This document shows positions 19,365 to 28,765 of a DNA stretch of 64,000 nt, piece after piece. The translations under genes were made by a program, and so were the position numbers. This stretch comes from Affinundibacterium nitidum. GTDB taxonomy: Bacteria; Pseudomonadota; Gammaproteobacteria; Burkholderiales; Burkholderiaceae_D. Location of the stretch: positions 344,711 through 408,710 of the forward strand of contig NZ_JACOFZ010000002.1 of assembly GCF_014284155.1 (NCBI RefSeq), in the 5' to 3' direction. How positions within the stretch are numbered: position 1 is the stretch's first letter; every line of letters starts with the position of its first letter. The notes under the pieces were generated by a model. The model made no database searches. It was not told the origin of the DNA and worked only from the letters and a program-made list of their open reading frames with translations.

Positions 19365-20309
19365 TTGAACATCTCGCCGCCTATCCTCCCAGCATCTCGC
19401 TTCGCGCTCGGTATTGATATGGGCGGCAGCCAAACACGCTGGACCTTACTCGACTCGACCGCGCAGCTACAAGCAGAGGGGCATACTCAAGGCGCCACTG
19501 CACTGCGTTTGCATGAATCGGATAGCCAAACCTCACTCCGCCACATCTTTACCGAAATCGCGCAAACGCTGCCACCTTCGATCAGCACGCCAAGCCTATG
19601 GGTGTGTGCAGGTTTAACAGGTTTAGTCGGGAGCGAACATCAAAGTTTGGCACGGGATCTGATCGCGACAATTTTCAAGACCGACGTGAAACAAGTGAAG
19701 GTCCACAACGATATCGAAATCGCTTATTACAGCGCCTTCGAGGCGGGTGAAGGGTACTTGATTTATGCAGGCACGGGTTCTATCGGTGCTTACATCGATG
19801 CGCAGGGGCAGTTGCATCGAGTCGGTGGCCATGGCTATATCCTTGACGATGCGGGCGGTGGCTACTGGATCGCCCGTGAAGCCTTAAAACACATTTGGCG
19901 CCAAGAAGATGAGCAACCGGGTAACTGGCAAACCTCAGCGCTGGCGCAAGCGGTGTTTGCACATATAGGCGGACATGATTGGCAAAGTTCACGCCAATTC
20001 TTGTATCAAGGCAGCCGTGGCGATGTCGGCCGCTTGGCTATCGCTGTCGCTGCAAGCGCTGATCGTGATGCGCAAGCATTGGCCATCTTGCACAGCGCGG
20101 GCAAAGAACTGGCTCGGCTCGCACAACTCTTATGTCAACGCTTTGGAACAAAACCTTTAGCACTCGCCGGAAGAGTGAGAGAATTACATCCCATGATTAG
20201 CGATAGCTTCCGCCAGCATTTGCCAGCCGAGGCTCGCTTACACATCACCGCCAATACCGCCCAGCATGCTGCGGCACAATTAGCACTGAAAGATATGCAA
20301 AGAATATGA
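19365..20309 (+). CDS. BadF/BadG-type sugar kinase (probable GlcNAc/MurNAc kinase)
   Basis: The 314-residue ASKHA-fold protein starts FALGIDMGGSQTRW (phosphate 1 loop), followed by YAGTGSIGAYID (phosphate 2) and GGHGYILDDAGGGYWIAREAL, as in N-acetylglucosamine kinases of the BadF/BadG/BcrA/BcrD family. It probably phosphorylates an amino sugar released from peptidoglycan. The start is TTG with AGGA 8 nt upstream; the next ATG would remove the first strand of the fold. Its stop overlaps the start of the amidase gene (ATGA), which links it to wall recycling. Confidence 0.78.
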   Translation: MNISPPILPASRFALGIDMGGSQTRWTLLDSTAQLQAEGHTQGATALRLHESDSQTSLRHIFTEIAQTLPPSISTPSLWVCAGLTGLVGSEHQSLARDLIATIFKTDVKQVKVHNDIEIAYYSAFEAGEGYLIYAGTGSIGAYIDAQGQLHRVGGHGYILDDAGGGYWIAREALKHIWRQEDEQPGNWQTSALAQAVFAHIGGHDWQSSRQFLYQGSRGDVGRLAIAVAASADRDAQALAILHSAGKELARLAQLLCQRFGTKPLALAGRVRELHPMISDSFRQHLPAEARLHITANTAQHAAAQLALKDMQRI

Positions 20310-21157
20310 GCGTTTTTCGATTGAACTTCACGACACGCCCTGCTCTCCTCATCGGGCTGGGATGTATGCTCAGCATCTTGAGCGGCTGTGCCACACGCCC
20401 GTTCACCGTCAATCAGATTGATACACGCGTCGCTGCGAAGGCACAAGAGAGCCGTGTGCGTTTTCTAATTTTGCATTACACCGCGCTCGATCAACCAAAG
20501 TCTTTACAGGTATTGAGCGAGCAAGCGGTGAGTGCCCATTACCTCGTTGCCGACAATAACCCGACCACGGTGAATCGCTTGGTGGAAGAAGATAAGATGG
20601 CCTATCACGCGGGTCTAAGCAGTTGGAAGAACTACACGCAGCTCAATGCCAGTTCGATTGGGATCGAGATCGTCAATAAAGGTTTTGAAGAGACACCTGA
20701 GGGCCGCCGCTATTTCTCTTTCCCACAACAGCAAATTGATGCCGTTATCGCCTTGGCGAAAGACATTATCGCACGTCATCAAATTAAACCTGAATTTGTC
20801 TTAGGCCATTCCGATATCGCGCCACAACGCAAAAGCGACCCTGGCCCGCTCTTTCCATGGAAGCGTTTCGCTGAGGCTGGTTTAATTTTATGGCCAAATG
20901 AAAACGCGGTCGCTGAGCAAAAACTTATTTACGATGCCAACCTCCCAGACATCAAATGGTTCCAAAAGAAATTAGCCGAATTTGGTTACGCCACGCCACA
21001 GCACGGCAACTACGACCAAGAAACGCGCAATGTAATAGCAGCGTTTCAAACGCGTTATCGTCCGAGCTTATTTGATGGCACAGCAGATGCTGAAACGGCG
21101 GCGATGCTTGAAGTAATCACCCGCAAACCAGTGACTCCCGCCGCACCCAAACCATAA
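20306..21157 (+). CDS. N-acetylmuramoyl-L-alanine amidase, lipoprotein (AmiD-like)
   Basis: The 283-residue protein has a lipoprotein signal ending LSGC (Cys28 or so). The Amidase_2 domain has zinc ligands in LILHYTALD and GHSDIAPQRKSDPGPLFPW. A C-terminal peptidoglycan-binding domain (WFQKKLAEFGY...) follows. It cleaves the bond between MurNAc or anhydroMurNAc and the stem peptide at the inner face of the outer membrane. Translation is coupled to the upstream kinase gene by a 4-nt overlap, and ampG follows at 16 nt. Confidence 0.88.
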   Translation: MSVFRLNFTTRPALLIGLGCMLSILSGCATRPFTVNQIDTRVAAKAQESRVRFLILHYTALDQPKSLQVLSEQAVSAHYLVADNNPTTVNRLVEEDKMAYHAGLSSWKNYTQLNASSIGIEIVNKGFEETPEGRRYFSFPQQQIDAVIALAKDIIARHQIKPEFVLGHSDIAPQRKSDPGPLFPWKRFAEAGLILWPNENAVAEQKLIYDANLPDIKWFQKKLAEFGYATPQHGNYDQETRNVIAAFQTRYRPSLFDGTADAETAAMLEVITRKPVTPAAPKP

Positions 21158-21173
21158 CAATAATAAGCTGGCC

Positions 21174-22475
21174 ATGAACGATACGACTCAACAGAATAAA
21201 AGCGGCCTATGGTGGGTGCCCACCTTGGCATTCCTTGGCGCGATTCCTTTTATCGTAGCGCAACAGTTGTCCAGTGTGCTGTACAAGAATCTCGGTATTT
21301 CCAATGACGAGATCACCTTCTACACCAGCTTGTTATATCTGCCGTGGGTAATTAAACCGCTATGGTCGCCGCTGGTTGATATCTTCAAAACCAAACGATT
21401 TTGGATCATCGTCACGCAGATGTTAATTGGTGCGAGTTTGGTGGCTTTGTCGTTTAGCCTACAAACACCCTATTTCTTTGCCGTCAGCCTCGCCGTCATG
21501 TGGCTAATCGCCTTTGCCTCGTCAACGCACGATGTCGCGGCAGATGGCTTCTACATGCTAGGTTTAAGCCCGCCAGATCGCGCCAAGTTCATCGGTGTGC
21601 GCAGTATGTTTTACCGTATCGCCAATGTGATTGGCGGTGGCATTCCTGTGTTGGTATCGGATAGTTTGTTCCACATCAGCGGCAATTGGGCTAATTCTTG
21701 GTCCATCGTCTTCTTGGCACTAGCCACCGTGTTAATTGCACTCGCCTTGTACCACTTGTGGGCTTTACCAAAACCAATGGAAGATCAAAGCATCCTGCAA
21801 TTGCAAAACAAAACCGCGACGGCGAGTGAAGTCATCAAGGAATTTTTTGCGACCTTCCGCGCCTTCTTTTTGAAAAAAGAAATTGGTTTTGCGATCGCCT
21901 TCATTTTGCTGTTCCGCCTCGGTGAATCGCAAGCGCTCAAAGTCGTCAGCCTATTTATGCTCGACCCGCGCGAGAAAGGTGGACTTGGTTTATCAAACCA
22001 CGACTTCGGCCTAGCTTATAGCATTATCGGCATTAGTTTTCTAACTCTCGGTGGCTTACTTGGTGGCTGGCTCATCTCGCGCCATGGTTTGAAGAAGATG
22101 TTATGGCTGATGATGGCTGCGGTCCATTTGCCAAATCTCGCTTTCCTATTCTTGGCCTACCTCCAGCCTGATAATTTGTGGATTATCTCTGGCGCCCTCG
22201 CCATCGAACAATTTGGTTATGGCTTTGGCTTTACCGCCTTCTTGATGGTGTTGATGATGATCGCTGACGGCCCGCATAAAACATCGCACTACGCGCTGTG
22301 CACAGGTTTAATGGCTGCCGGCATGATGATTCCCGGTATGTTTAGCGGCGCGCTGTCGAAGTTCTTTGGCTATCCACACTTTTTTGCCTGGGTCTGTCTT
22401 TGCACCATCCCAGGCTTCATCATGACCACATGGATCAAAGTTGACCCTAGCTATGGAAAGAAAACCACAGCGTAG
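21174..22475 (+). CDS. ampG: AmpG-like muropeptide permease (MFS)
   Basis: The 433-residue protein has about 12 hydrophobic segments and the AmpG pattern LSSVLYKNLG near the first helix and LPWVIKPLWSPLVD in helix 2. AmpG imports GlcNAc-anhydroMurNAc muropeptides to the cytoplasm. It is third in the operon kinase-amidase-permease, which gives release, uptake and phosphorylation of wall sugars. Confidence 0.85.
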   Translation: MNDTTQQNKSGLWWVPTLAFLGAIPFIVAQQLSSVLYKNLGISNDEITFYTSLLYLPWVIKPLWSPLVDIFKTKRFWIIVTQMLIGASLVALSFSLQTPYFFAVSLAVMWLIAFASSTHDVAADGFYMLGLSPPDRAKFIGVRSMFYRIANVIGGGIPVLVSDSLFHISGNWANSWSIVFLALATVLIALALYHLWALPKPMEDQSILQLQNKTATASEVIKEFFATFRAFFLKKEIGFAIAFILLFRLGESQALKVVSLFMLDPREKGGLGLSNHDFGLAYSIIGISFLTLGGLLGGWLISRHGLKKMLWLMMAAVHLPNLAFLFLAYLQPDNLWIISGALAIEQFGYGFGFTAFLMVLMMIADGPHKTSHYALCTGLMAAGMMIPGMFSGALSKFFGYPHFFAWVCLCTIPGFIMTTWIKVDPSYGKKTTA

Positions 22476-22556
22476 AGAGCGAAAACAGCGGGCGATGCTT
22501 GCCGCCCGAGCTTGATTCCCCTACTCTGACGAAGAACCCATTTTTAATACAAGAAC

Positions 22557-23795
22557 ATGACACTTAACTATATCTGGATAGGCTTTTTCATCGTGGGCTT
22601 TATCGCCGCACTTATCCAATGGATCTTCTTCGGCGATACCGAAGTATTCAAACGCATCATGGACGGCACTTTCGATTCTGCCCGTATTGGCGTAATGGAG
22701 ATTGCACTGCCGCTCGCTGGTGTCATGACCTTGTGGCTGGGTATTATGAATATCGGTGAGAAGGCGGGAGCCATCAATTGGCTAGCGAAGCTAATCGCAC
22801 CGTTCTTCGCCCGTATTTTTCCGGGCGTACCAAAAGACCATCCAGCTAACGGCCATATGGTGATGAATTTCTCGGCTAACTTGCTTGGGCTCGATAACGC
22901 TGCCACGCCATTTGGCCTGAAGGCCATGGAAAGCCTGCAAACGCTCAATCCGAATAAAGACGAAGCCAGCGATGCCCAGATCATGTTTCTGGTCTTGCAC
23001 ACCTCAGGGCTCACCCTGATCCCACTGGCCATCATGGCGCAGCGCGCGGTCCTCGGAGCAGCCGACCCTTCCGATATTTTCATCCCCTGCATGATCGCGA
23101 CCTATGTCGCAACGATGGTTGGTTTAGTTGCAGTGGCAATTCGTCAGCGCATCAATTTGCTCAACCGAGTTGTACTTGGCTGGCTAGGCGGCATCAGCGG
23201 TTTCATCATTTTTCTAGTGTGGTATCTGAGCCAATGCTTAACGCGCAACGAGCTTGAAGTCTTCTCCAAGCTCACGGCCAATCTACTCTTATTCTCGATC
23301 ATCATCGCCTTCTTGGTTGGCGGCATGCGTAAGAAAGTGAACGTCTACGAAGCTTTTATTGAAGGAGCGAAAGGCGGCATTACAACCTCGATCACCATCA
23401 TTCCTTATCTGGTAGGTATGTTGGTGGCGATTGGTGTTCTACGGAATTCGGGTGTGCTAGGCATGATCGTCTCAGGATTCAATTGGCTCTTCACCCAATT
23501 TGGTATCAATACGGACTTCACAGCGGCCTTGCCGACTGCATTGATGAAACCATTGAGCGGCAGCGGCTCACGCGCCATGATGGTCGATGCGATGAAAACC
23601 TATGGACCAGATTCTTTCGTTGGACGCTTGGCTTGTATCTTCCAAGGTTCTGCAGATACGACTTTCTACATCGTCGCTTTGTATTTCGGTTCCGTCGGGA
23701 TTCGCAAAACGCGTTATGCGATTTCTTTGGGATTATTGGCGGATTTGGCGGGTGTTATCGCCGCGATTTTTGTGGCTTATTTGTTCTTCCATTGA
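22557..23795 (+). CDS. Nucleoside-recognition (SpmA-SpmB fused) membrane protein
   Basis: The 412-residue integral membrane protein carries two nucleoside-recognition/Gate domains. The N-terminal half resembles spore maturation protein SpmA (NFSANLLGLDNAATPFGLKA), the C-terminal half SpmB (LPTALMKPLSGSGSRAMM and IFQGSADTTFYI). In Bacillus these are two proteins; here they are joined, as is common in non-sporulating Proteobacteria. The substrate is unknown. It lies 81 nt after ampG in the same direction and may be part of that transcript. Confidence 0.82.
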   Translation: MTLNYIWIGFFIVGFIAALIQWIFFGDTEVFKRIMDGTFDSARIGVMEIALPLAGVMTLWLGIMNIGEKAGAINWLAKLIAPFFARIFPGVPKDHPANGHMVMNFSANLLGLDNAATPFGLKAMESLQTLNPNKDEASDAQIMFLVLHTSGLTLIPLAIMAQRAVLGAADPSDIFIPCMIATYVATMVGLVAVAIRQRINLLNRVVLGWLGGISGFIIFLVWYLSQCLTRNELEVFSKLTANLLLFSIIIAFLVGGMRKKVNVYEAFIEGAKGGITTSITIIPYLVGMLVAIGVLRNSGVLGMIVSGFNWLFTQFGINTDFTAALPTALMKPLSGSGSRAMMVDAMKTYGPDSFVGRLACIFQGSADTTFYIVALYFGSVGIRKTRYAISLGLLADLAGVIAAIFVAYLFFH

Positions 23796-23848
23796 GGTGG
23801 GTGCGGGCTGCGGTATTTTACTCCTAGTCAACTGCAAAAAGATAACAT

Positions 23849-24235
23849 ATGACTGATACAGAGATTACAGCAGTCAAAGATTGCGAGCATGAGCGTCCAA
23901 TACCAAACTCGTGGCGCCCGATTTTCGTACGCGTTGTCGCTGCCCTCACAAAAGCCAACTACAAATCTTTAAATCAAATTGAAGGTGTCTTAGAAGTCTC
24001 GAATGAAACAGCAGCTCAGATTAAAGGGTATATTGCTGACTACGGCTGCACTCTCATTGAACTTCCTCCGGAGAGCTGGGACACCTCCGTTTGTATCTTT
24101 ATGAAATCCTACTGGAGCGTTATGATCGACTTGTGGACCAAAGAAGAAGGGCCGAGTGACTTGGTTTTAAGTGCGCATGTGTTTGAGGTAGAAAACGGTT
24201 ATTCGATCAAAATTGAGCTGGTCTATGTTCCTTAG
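23849..24235 (+). CDS. Small protein of unknown function
   Basis: The 128-residue soluble protein was not firmly assigned to a family. It contains PNSWRPIFVRVVAALTKANY and a C-terminal DLWTKEEGPSDLVLSAHVFE segment, with mixed alpha/beta character, no signal peptide and no membrane segment. The pattern recalls a family of small immunity-like or unknown proteins (DUF7668-like, uncertain). Only a weak SD is visible. It sits between the SpmA-B protein and the repeat region. Confidence 0.55.
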   Translation: MTDTEITAVKDCEHERPIPNSWRPIFVRVVAALTKANYKSLNQIEGVLEVSNETAAQIKGYIADYGCTLIELPPESWDTSVCIFMKSYWSVMIDLWTKEEGPSDLVLSAHVFEVENGYSIKIELVYVP

Positions 24236-24378
24236 ATTACTTCTAGTTCTTAGGGTGATTTAGCGTCAGCGTAACCCACCACGCATCTTCTAAATTTATA
24301 GCATCGCAATGCCATTAGGAGTGGACGGAGTACCAGTTTTCATCCTTGATATTCACATGCGCGCCTACTTATAGTTCA

Positions 24379-24630
24379 CTAGTCGGGTGTGGCCCGACAG
24401 CCAGTTACCTTTTTTGCTTCGCCAAAAAAGGTAACCCAAAAAAGGCGACCACGCTGCCACTGCCCTTCGGGTGCCCAATTGTGCAAGTCAAAAATGGGGG
24501 AGAGTCAGCAACTCGCTTCGCTCAAACATCTGACTCTCTTATTCCCCATTTTTGCCCAGCACAATTGGCAGTGTCAGAAGTGGATGAAAATCAAAACCAA
24601 CGACCTACGACGGTCGCTAGAAAAATAAGC
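24379..24630 (+). repeat. Dispersed long-hairpin repeat, copy A
   Basis: This copy holds a TCGGG/CCCGA hairpin; a perfect 12-bp hairpin (24404-24415 with 24424-24435, loop GCTTCGCC); and a long arm in which CACTGCC (24458-24464) pairs with GGCAGTG (24567-24573) and encloses further nested stems (24475-24484 with 24559-24568, then GAGAGTCAG with CTGACTCTC). The apical loop reads ACTCGCTTCGCTC. It is homologous along its length to copy B in the opposite orientation. Short open frames across it are not credible genes. Confidence 0.85.
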
Positions 24631-24749
24631 GGTGTTCGAGATTGCTTGTTTTGGTGTTGCCTTTGACTTTTCGCCGTTCCGCTTTTGAATCGCCAATGGT
24701 ACAAACCCCGTATCTAGATGAAATATCCCTACAAATATCATCTTGCTGT

Positions 24750-25002
24750 GATTGATACTTTTTCCGCTGACCATCGAGCATCTAGGTTTTGAGTTTCCGC
24801 GTCTGGCACTGCCATTTGTGTGGGGCAGAAAATGGATAAAGAAAGCTTTGTTGTCTGAGCGTAGCGAGTTTCAAAGCTTTCCCATTTTTTGTCCCGCACA
24901 AATGGGAACCCGAAGGGCAGTGACGGTTGCGGTCGCCTTTCTTTGCTTACTTTCTTTGGCGAAGCAAAGAAAGTGAGTAGCCGTCGGGCTACCCCCGACC
25001 AG
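24750..25002 (-). repeat. Dispersed long-hairpin repeat, copy B (inverted)
   Basis: Read on the minus strand this repeats the whole plan of copy A: the GCTTCGCC-loop hairpin, CACTGCC/GGCAGTG, the CCCTTCGGG hairpin, CCATTTGTG/CACAAATGG and an apical loop ACTCGCTACGCTC. The paired arms differ from copy A by compensating changes, so structure is kept although sequence is not. About 120 nt without recognisable features separate the copies (24631-24749). Confidence 0.85.
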
Positions 25003-25048
25003 CGAAGATTGAGCGTACAAACTCTCAATTAGAACCTAGAGCAATCGA

Positions 25049-25078
25049 CACTGGATTCCTGTCTTCACAGGAATGACA
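25049..25078 (-). repeat. Short REP-like palindrome
   Basis: The hairpin ATTCCTGT-CTTC-ACAGGAAT followed by GACAG belongs to the same short repeat type as the one at 28766-28796, in the opposite orientation. Such GTCAT-x-CC...GGAATCCAG palindromes are common in intergenic DNA of Proteobacteria. Confidence 0.7.
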
Positions 25079-25097
25079 GGCTAATCGAGCTCAAACA

Positions 25098-26756
25098 TCA
25101 CTCAATCGTAACCGAACTCCTCGCACTCTCCTCACCATAACGATTCACGCTAGATACAACGACTTGCTTGATGCGATTACCTTTGCTGTCCGCGTCGACG
25201 ACGATCACTGTCTGTGTTGCGTCTTGCACGCTAAACTGCCAACCCAGATCACTACGCTTCCAGACCGCCACTTGCACTACGCTAGTCGCGTTGTTTTCCC
25301 AACTTAAACGAATCTGCTTTTGATCCCTCACATAATTAAGTGTCGGGCGCGGTGTGACTAAGCCTTGCGGATTCAGCCAAGGAAACGATGGCACTAATGC
25401 GGTCGTAATATACTTCTCAGCAGCCAAGCGCGAACGGACTTGTTTGCGATCTTGTGCCAAGGGGATGAAGCTAAAATGGCTATGACCCGCATTCGGATTA
25501 TTGCGGCTGATATCGACTTGTTTCAAGATTTCGTCGCTACTCCAACTCGCTTCACTATTATCAATTTTGCTAGTGTACAGACCTGGCCAAATGGGGCGTT
25601 GCAATGGGTTTTGCGCGTGCCAGTAATTGTTCAACACCGGAAAGGCCTGCGCTGTTTGCGTAATAGGCCAGTACAATTGCGGCACTAAATAGTCGAGCCA
25701 GCCATTTTGCAACCACAGTTCAACATCGGCATACAGTTTGTCGAATTGACTAAAACCAGTGATGCCATTCGGCAGGCGGTCTGGACGTCCTATACCAAAG
25801 GGGCTAATCCCAAATTTCACCCAAGGCTTAATCTGATGAACATTAACGTAGATCGTTTCGACGAGATGGTTGACTTGCTGACGCCGCCAATCAGCGCGTG
25901 ACAAAGCACCACCACTTTGCTGGTAAGCACGCCATGCGTTCGCGTCGGGAAAGTCTACCTCGGCGCCTGCGCTATTCTTAATTGGGTAAGGATAAAAGTA
26001 GTCGTCAATATGCACGCCATCGATATCATAGCGCTGCACCACATCACGAATCACTGCCAAGGTGTTTTGTGCGGCGAGTGGCTCTGCAGGATCCATCCAT
26101 TGCAGATCGCCATAAGTGCGCACCACCTGCGGTGCACGTTTGGCGATATGCGTCGCCGCATACGGTGTGCGCATGGACGGTGTACGCGCACGGTAAGGGT
26201 TGAACCACGCATGCAATTGGATGCCGCGTTTGTGCGCTTGCTCTATCCAAAACTGCAAGGGGTCATAAAAGGGATTGGGAGCACGTCCTTGTTCACCTGT
26301 GAGAAATTCAGACCAAGGCTCTAAAGTAGACGGATAAATCGCATCACCGCTGGGGCGTACTTGCAAAATCAAAGCATTGAGTTTGAGCTGCGCGGCGGTG
26401 TCCAGAATTTGAATAATCTCTGCTTGTTGCTTTTCTGTGCTCAGATCACGACGACTAGGCCAATCAATATTGGCGACTGTCGACACCCAGGCCGCCCGAA
26501 ATTCACGCGGGGCGGCGGGCGGCATTTCTTCGTTCGCTGTAACTACCGCTCCACCGACCGCAATCGGATTCGTAACCGGCTTCAGTACAATACCACTGCC
26601 ACCATCCACTTGAGGTGCCACGGGTTTTACTGGCTCTGCTGGATTGGGCTCAGTAACAGGTGGACTTGCACACGCAAATAACGCAGCGAGCAGGCCGACA
26701 GCGGTGACATGCTGCGCCAAGCGCGACCAATGCCGCTGCTTTACAAAAGAAGTCAT
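25098..26756 (-). CDS. GHL10/DigH-like glycoside hydrolase lipoprotein
   Basis: The 552-residue protein has a lipoprotein signal with lipobox LFAC (Cys about residue 29) and a Pro-rich linker. The catalytic TIM-barrel domain begins REFRAAWVSTVANIDWPS and contains LNALILQVRPSGDAIYPS, HAWFNPYRA and DGVHIDDYFYPYP, the hallmarks of the YddW/DigH (GHL10) family. A C-terminal fibronectin-III-like domain (about residues 465-552) ends it. DigH cleaves denuded peptidoglycan glycan strands at division sites; the same role is likely here. No clear SD is seen before the ATG. Confidence 0.85.
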   Translation of the reverse strand: MTSFVKQRHWSRLAQHVTAVGLLAALFACASPPVTEPNPAEPVKPVAPQVDGGSGIVLKPVTNPIAVGGAVVTANEEMPPAAPREFRAAWVSTVANIDWPSRRDLSTEKQQAEIIQILDTAAQLKLNALILQVRPSGDAIYPSTLEPWSEFLTGEQGRAPNPFYDPLQFWIEQAHKRGIQLHAWFNPYRARTPSMRTPYAATHIAKRAPQVVRTYGDLQWMDPAEPLAAQNTLAVIRDVVQRYDIDGVHIDDYFYPYPIKNSAGAEVDFPDANAWRAYQQSGGALSRADWRRQQVNHLVETIYVNVHQIKPWVKFGISPFGIGRPDRLPNGITGFSQFDKLYADVELWLQNGWLDYLVPQLYWPITQTAQAFPVLNNYWHAQNPLQRPIWPGLYTSKIDNSEASWSSDEILKQVDISRNNPNAGHSHFSFIPLAQDRKQVRSRLAAEKYITTALVPSFPWLNPQGLVTPRPTLNYVRDQKQIRLSWENNATSVVQVAVWKRSDLGWQFSVQDATQTVIVVDADSKGNRIKQVVVSSVNRYGEESARSSVTIE

Positions 26757-26780
26757 GAAATCGATTGATCCAACGAAGGT

Positions 26781-27185
26781 TTACAAGGTAACGACCTGAT
26801 CAAACTCACGCTCGATCAATTCAATTTTGTAACCATCAGGATCTTGCACAAAAGCGATCACCGTTTTGCCGCCCTTCACTGGGCCAGCTTCGCGCGTCAC
26901 ATTCCCACCTTTGGCTTTCACCGCTTCGCAGGCTGCCGCCGCATCTGGCACCGCCAAAGCAATATGACCATAAGCTGTGCCCATCTCGTAGGATTCCACA
27001 CCATAGTTATAGGTTAGCTCTAACTCTGCATGTTCAGGGTTATTGCCATAGCCGAGGAACGCCAAAGTGTACTGATATTCAGGATTATCCGAGGTGCGCA
27101 ACAACTTCATCCCCAAGACCTGCGTGTAAAAATCAATCGAACGCTGCAAATTGCCGACGCGGAGCATCGTATGAAGAATGCGCAT
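26781..27185 (-). CDS. gloA: Lactoylglutathione lyase (glyoxalase I)
   Basis: The 134-residue protein has the normal GloA length. Metal ligands are visible as His5 ([10 protein letters not shown]), Glu in AELELTYN, His in YGHIALAV and Glu in GYKIELIER. It converts the methylglyoxal-glutathione adduct to S-lactoylglutathione. SD AGAGGA precedes the ATG. It lies 24 nt upstream of the DigH-like gene in the same direction. Confidence 0.95.
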   Translation of the reverse strand: MRILHTMLRVGNLQRSIDFYTQVLGMKLLRTSDNPEYQYTLAFLGYGNNPEHAELELTYNYGVESYEMGTAYGHIALAVPDAAAACEAVKAKGGNVTREAGPVKGGKTVIAFVQDPDGYKIELIEREFDQVVTL

Positions 27186-27322
27186 AAAGTCCTCTGAAAA
27201 AGCGGTTTAAACAAGTAAGCCTGCATTGTACCTTGTCTGCTTTCGGCTGGCATTCGAGGGTAAAATTGCTCATATTGTCTTTTCCTTAGCATCTTTACTA
27301 TTTGCCCGAATTGCCCCGCTAC

Positions 27323-28252
27323 ATGAACCTTCGCCCGCCCCTTTACCTTATCCTCAGCGGCAGCCTTGCTGCAGGCCTGTATCTGGCTTGGAATGCGAAA
27401 GATTCATCTACGGAAATTGCGCAAGAGCCAGCAACAGCGGCTATAAAATCCATCACGCGCCCGTCGCCCCCAGCATTAGAGGTGGCAGTGCCTGTGAAAA
27501 AAGGCCCAACAAATGCGAAAACAGCATTGGAAGAACTGAAGGAACTCGCTCATTCAACGACACCTGAAGATACATTTAAGCGCTATCAAATATTGGCTCG
27601 TTGTTTTCATGATGCGAAGGAATTGAAGTCCTTCGACTCTTGGAAGATCAATGAAGATAACCAATTGCATATTTCTGAAAGAAAGCCGGAGCTAGAAGAA
27701 TCAAAGCGATATTGCATTGGCGTTGGCTATGCTGCAATGGCCCATCGACTCGATCTATTAAACATCGCAGTCAAAGCAAAGGTGAATGGTGCGGCAAACG
27801 CTTTCTTATATGAAGGTCCATTTGGTGACCCTAATATCTTAGAAAGCCGCCCATCAGACCCAGCGGTTATCGCTTGGAAAAAACAAGCTGTTGAGCAATT
27901 AGAAGCGGCGGCGGAAAGTGGTGACAGAGACACTTTTTTGCCGCTATATCAGTTTTACGATGATGGTATAAACAAAGTGAGAGATAGCTTCGTAGACAAA
28001 GATACTTTCAGAGCATACATATATCATTTAGCAATGTATAAATCTGTTGGAAAAACACCATCCGCGCTCGCGAAGAACAAGCTAGCGCTTGAAGAAAAAG
28101 AACTGAGCGCATCGCAAATAGAGGGAGCGCATAAAATAGTCGACGAACTGATAAAAGCATGTTGTGCTTCAAATCAAAGTGACGGCAAAACGCCTACCCC
28201 TCTTCACTTTAAGCTAAAGGGAGATGAAGTCTCCAATGGCAATTTAAACTAA
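27323..28252 (+). CDS. Membrane-anchored protein of unknown function
   Basis: The 309-residue protein has one N-terminal hydrophobic segment (about residues 6-24) without an obvious cleavage site, a Pro/Ala linker, and a helical, charged C-terminal domain that reads like Sel1/TPR-type helix pairs (RYQILARCFHDAKELKS, EQLEAAAESGDRDTFLPLYQFY). The passage AAAESGD is common in Sel1-like repeats. No SD is obvious; an alternative TTG start seven codons upstream exists. It probably faces the periplasm. Confidence 0.5.
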   Translation: MNLRPPLYLILSGSLAAGLYLAWNAKDSSTEIAQEPATAAIKSITRPSPPALEVAVPVKKGPTNAKTALEELKELAHSTTPEDTFKRYQILARCFHDAKELKSFDSWKINEDNQLHISERKPELEESKRYCIGVGYAAMAHRLDLLNIAVKAKVNGAANAFLYEGPFGDPNILESRPSDPAVIAWKKQAVEQLEAAAESGDRDTFLPLYQFYDDGINKVRDSFVDKDTFRAYIYHLAMYKSVGKTPSALAKNKLALEEKELSASQIEGAHKIVDELIKACCASNQSDGKTPTPLHFKLKGDEVSNGNLN

Positions 28253-28278
28253 ACTTACTCTGACTTACAGGAGAAACC

Positions 28279-28752
28279 ATGTCGAATCCAGCCATAGCAC
28301 TCGTCTCTACCGACGTCGCGCCACGCGCCAAGAAATCCATTTACCCAGAACCCTTCGCCTCGCGCATGGAAGGTCGTGAAAAACGTATTTTGGGTGACTT
28401 GTTTGGGTTGACGAATTTTGGTGTGAATCTGACGACGTTGGCACCGAAAGCCGTATCCGCTTTGCGCCACGGCCACACGAAGCAAGATGAGTTTATCTAT
28501 ATCGTGAAAGGCCATCCGACTTTGTTGAACAATGCAGGGAAAACGGTATTAGCACCTGGCATGTGCGCGGGCTTTAAGGCGGGAACGGACGACGCCCACT
28601 GTTTCGTCAATGAAACCGATGAGCCCGTTTTGTATTTGGAAGTGGGGGATCGTAGTGCGGGTGATGAAGTGAATTACCCTGATGAAGATCTCAAGGCCGT
28701 ATTTCAAAACGGCGCTTGGGTATTTTTACACAAGGATGGTTCAGCATATTGA
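28279..28752 (+). CDS. Cupin-domain protein
   Basis: The 157-residue protein has a single cupin fold: the first motif is in LRHGHTKQDEFIYIVKGHPTL and the second in AGFKAGTDDAHCFVN, where metal ligands (His, Glu, His) can be picked out. Proteins of this type are often small sugar- or metabolite-binding cupins of unknown substrate. A strong AGGAGA site lies 5 nt before the ATG. Confidence 0.8.
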   Translation: MSNPAIALVSTDVAPRAKKSIYPEPFASRMEGREKRILGDLFGLTNFGVNLTTLAPKAVSALRHGHTKQDEFIYIVKGHPTLLNNAGKTVLAPGMCAGFKAGTDDAHCFVNETDEPVLYLEVGDRSAGDEVNYPDEDLKAVFQNGAWVFLHKDGSAY

Positions 28753-28765
28753 TGAGACTAATGAG

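Noticed and set aside
24346-25028. Short open frames across the hairpin repeats (for example 24346-24666 and 24738-25028)
   Set aside because: They follow the repeat structure, lack ribosome-binding sites and differ between the two copies while pairing is kept; the region is better read as non-coding repeat.
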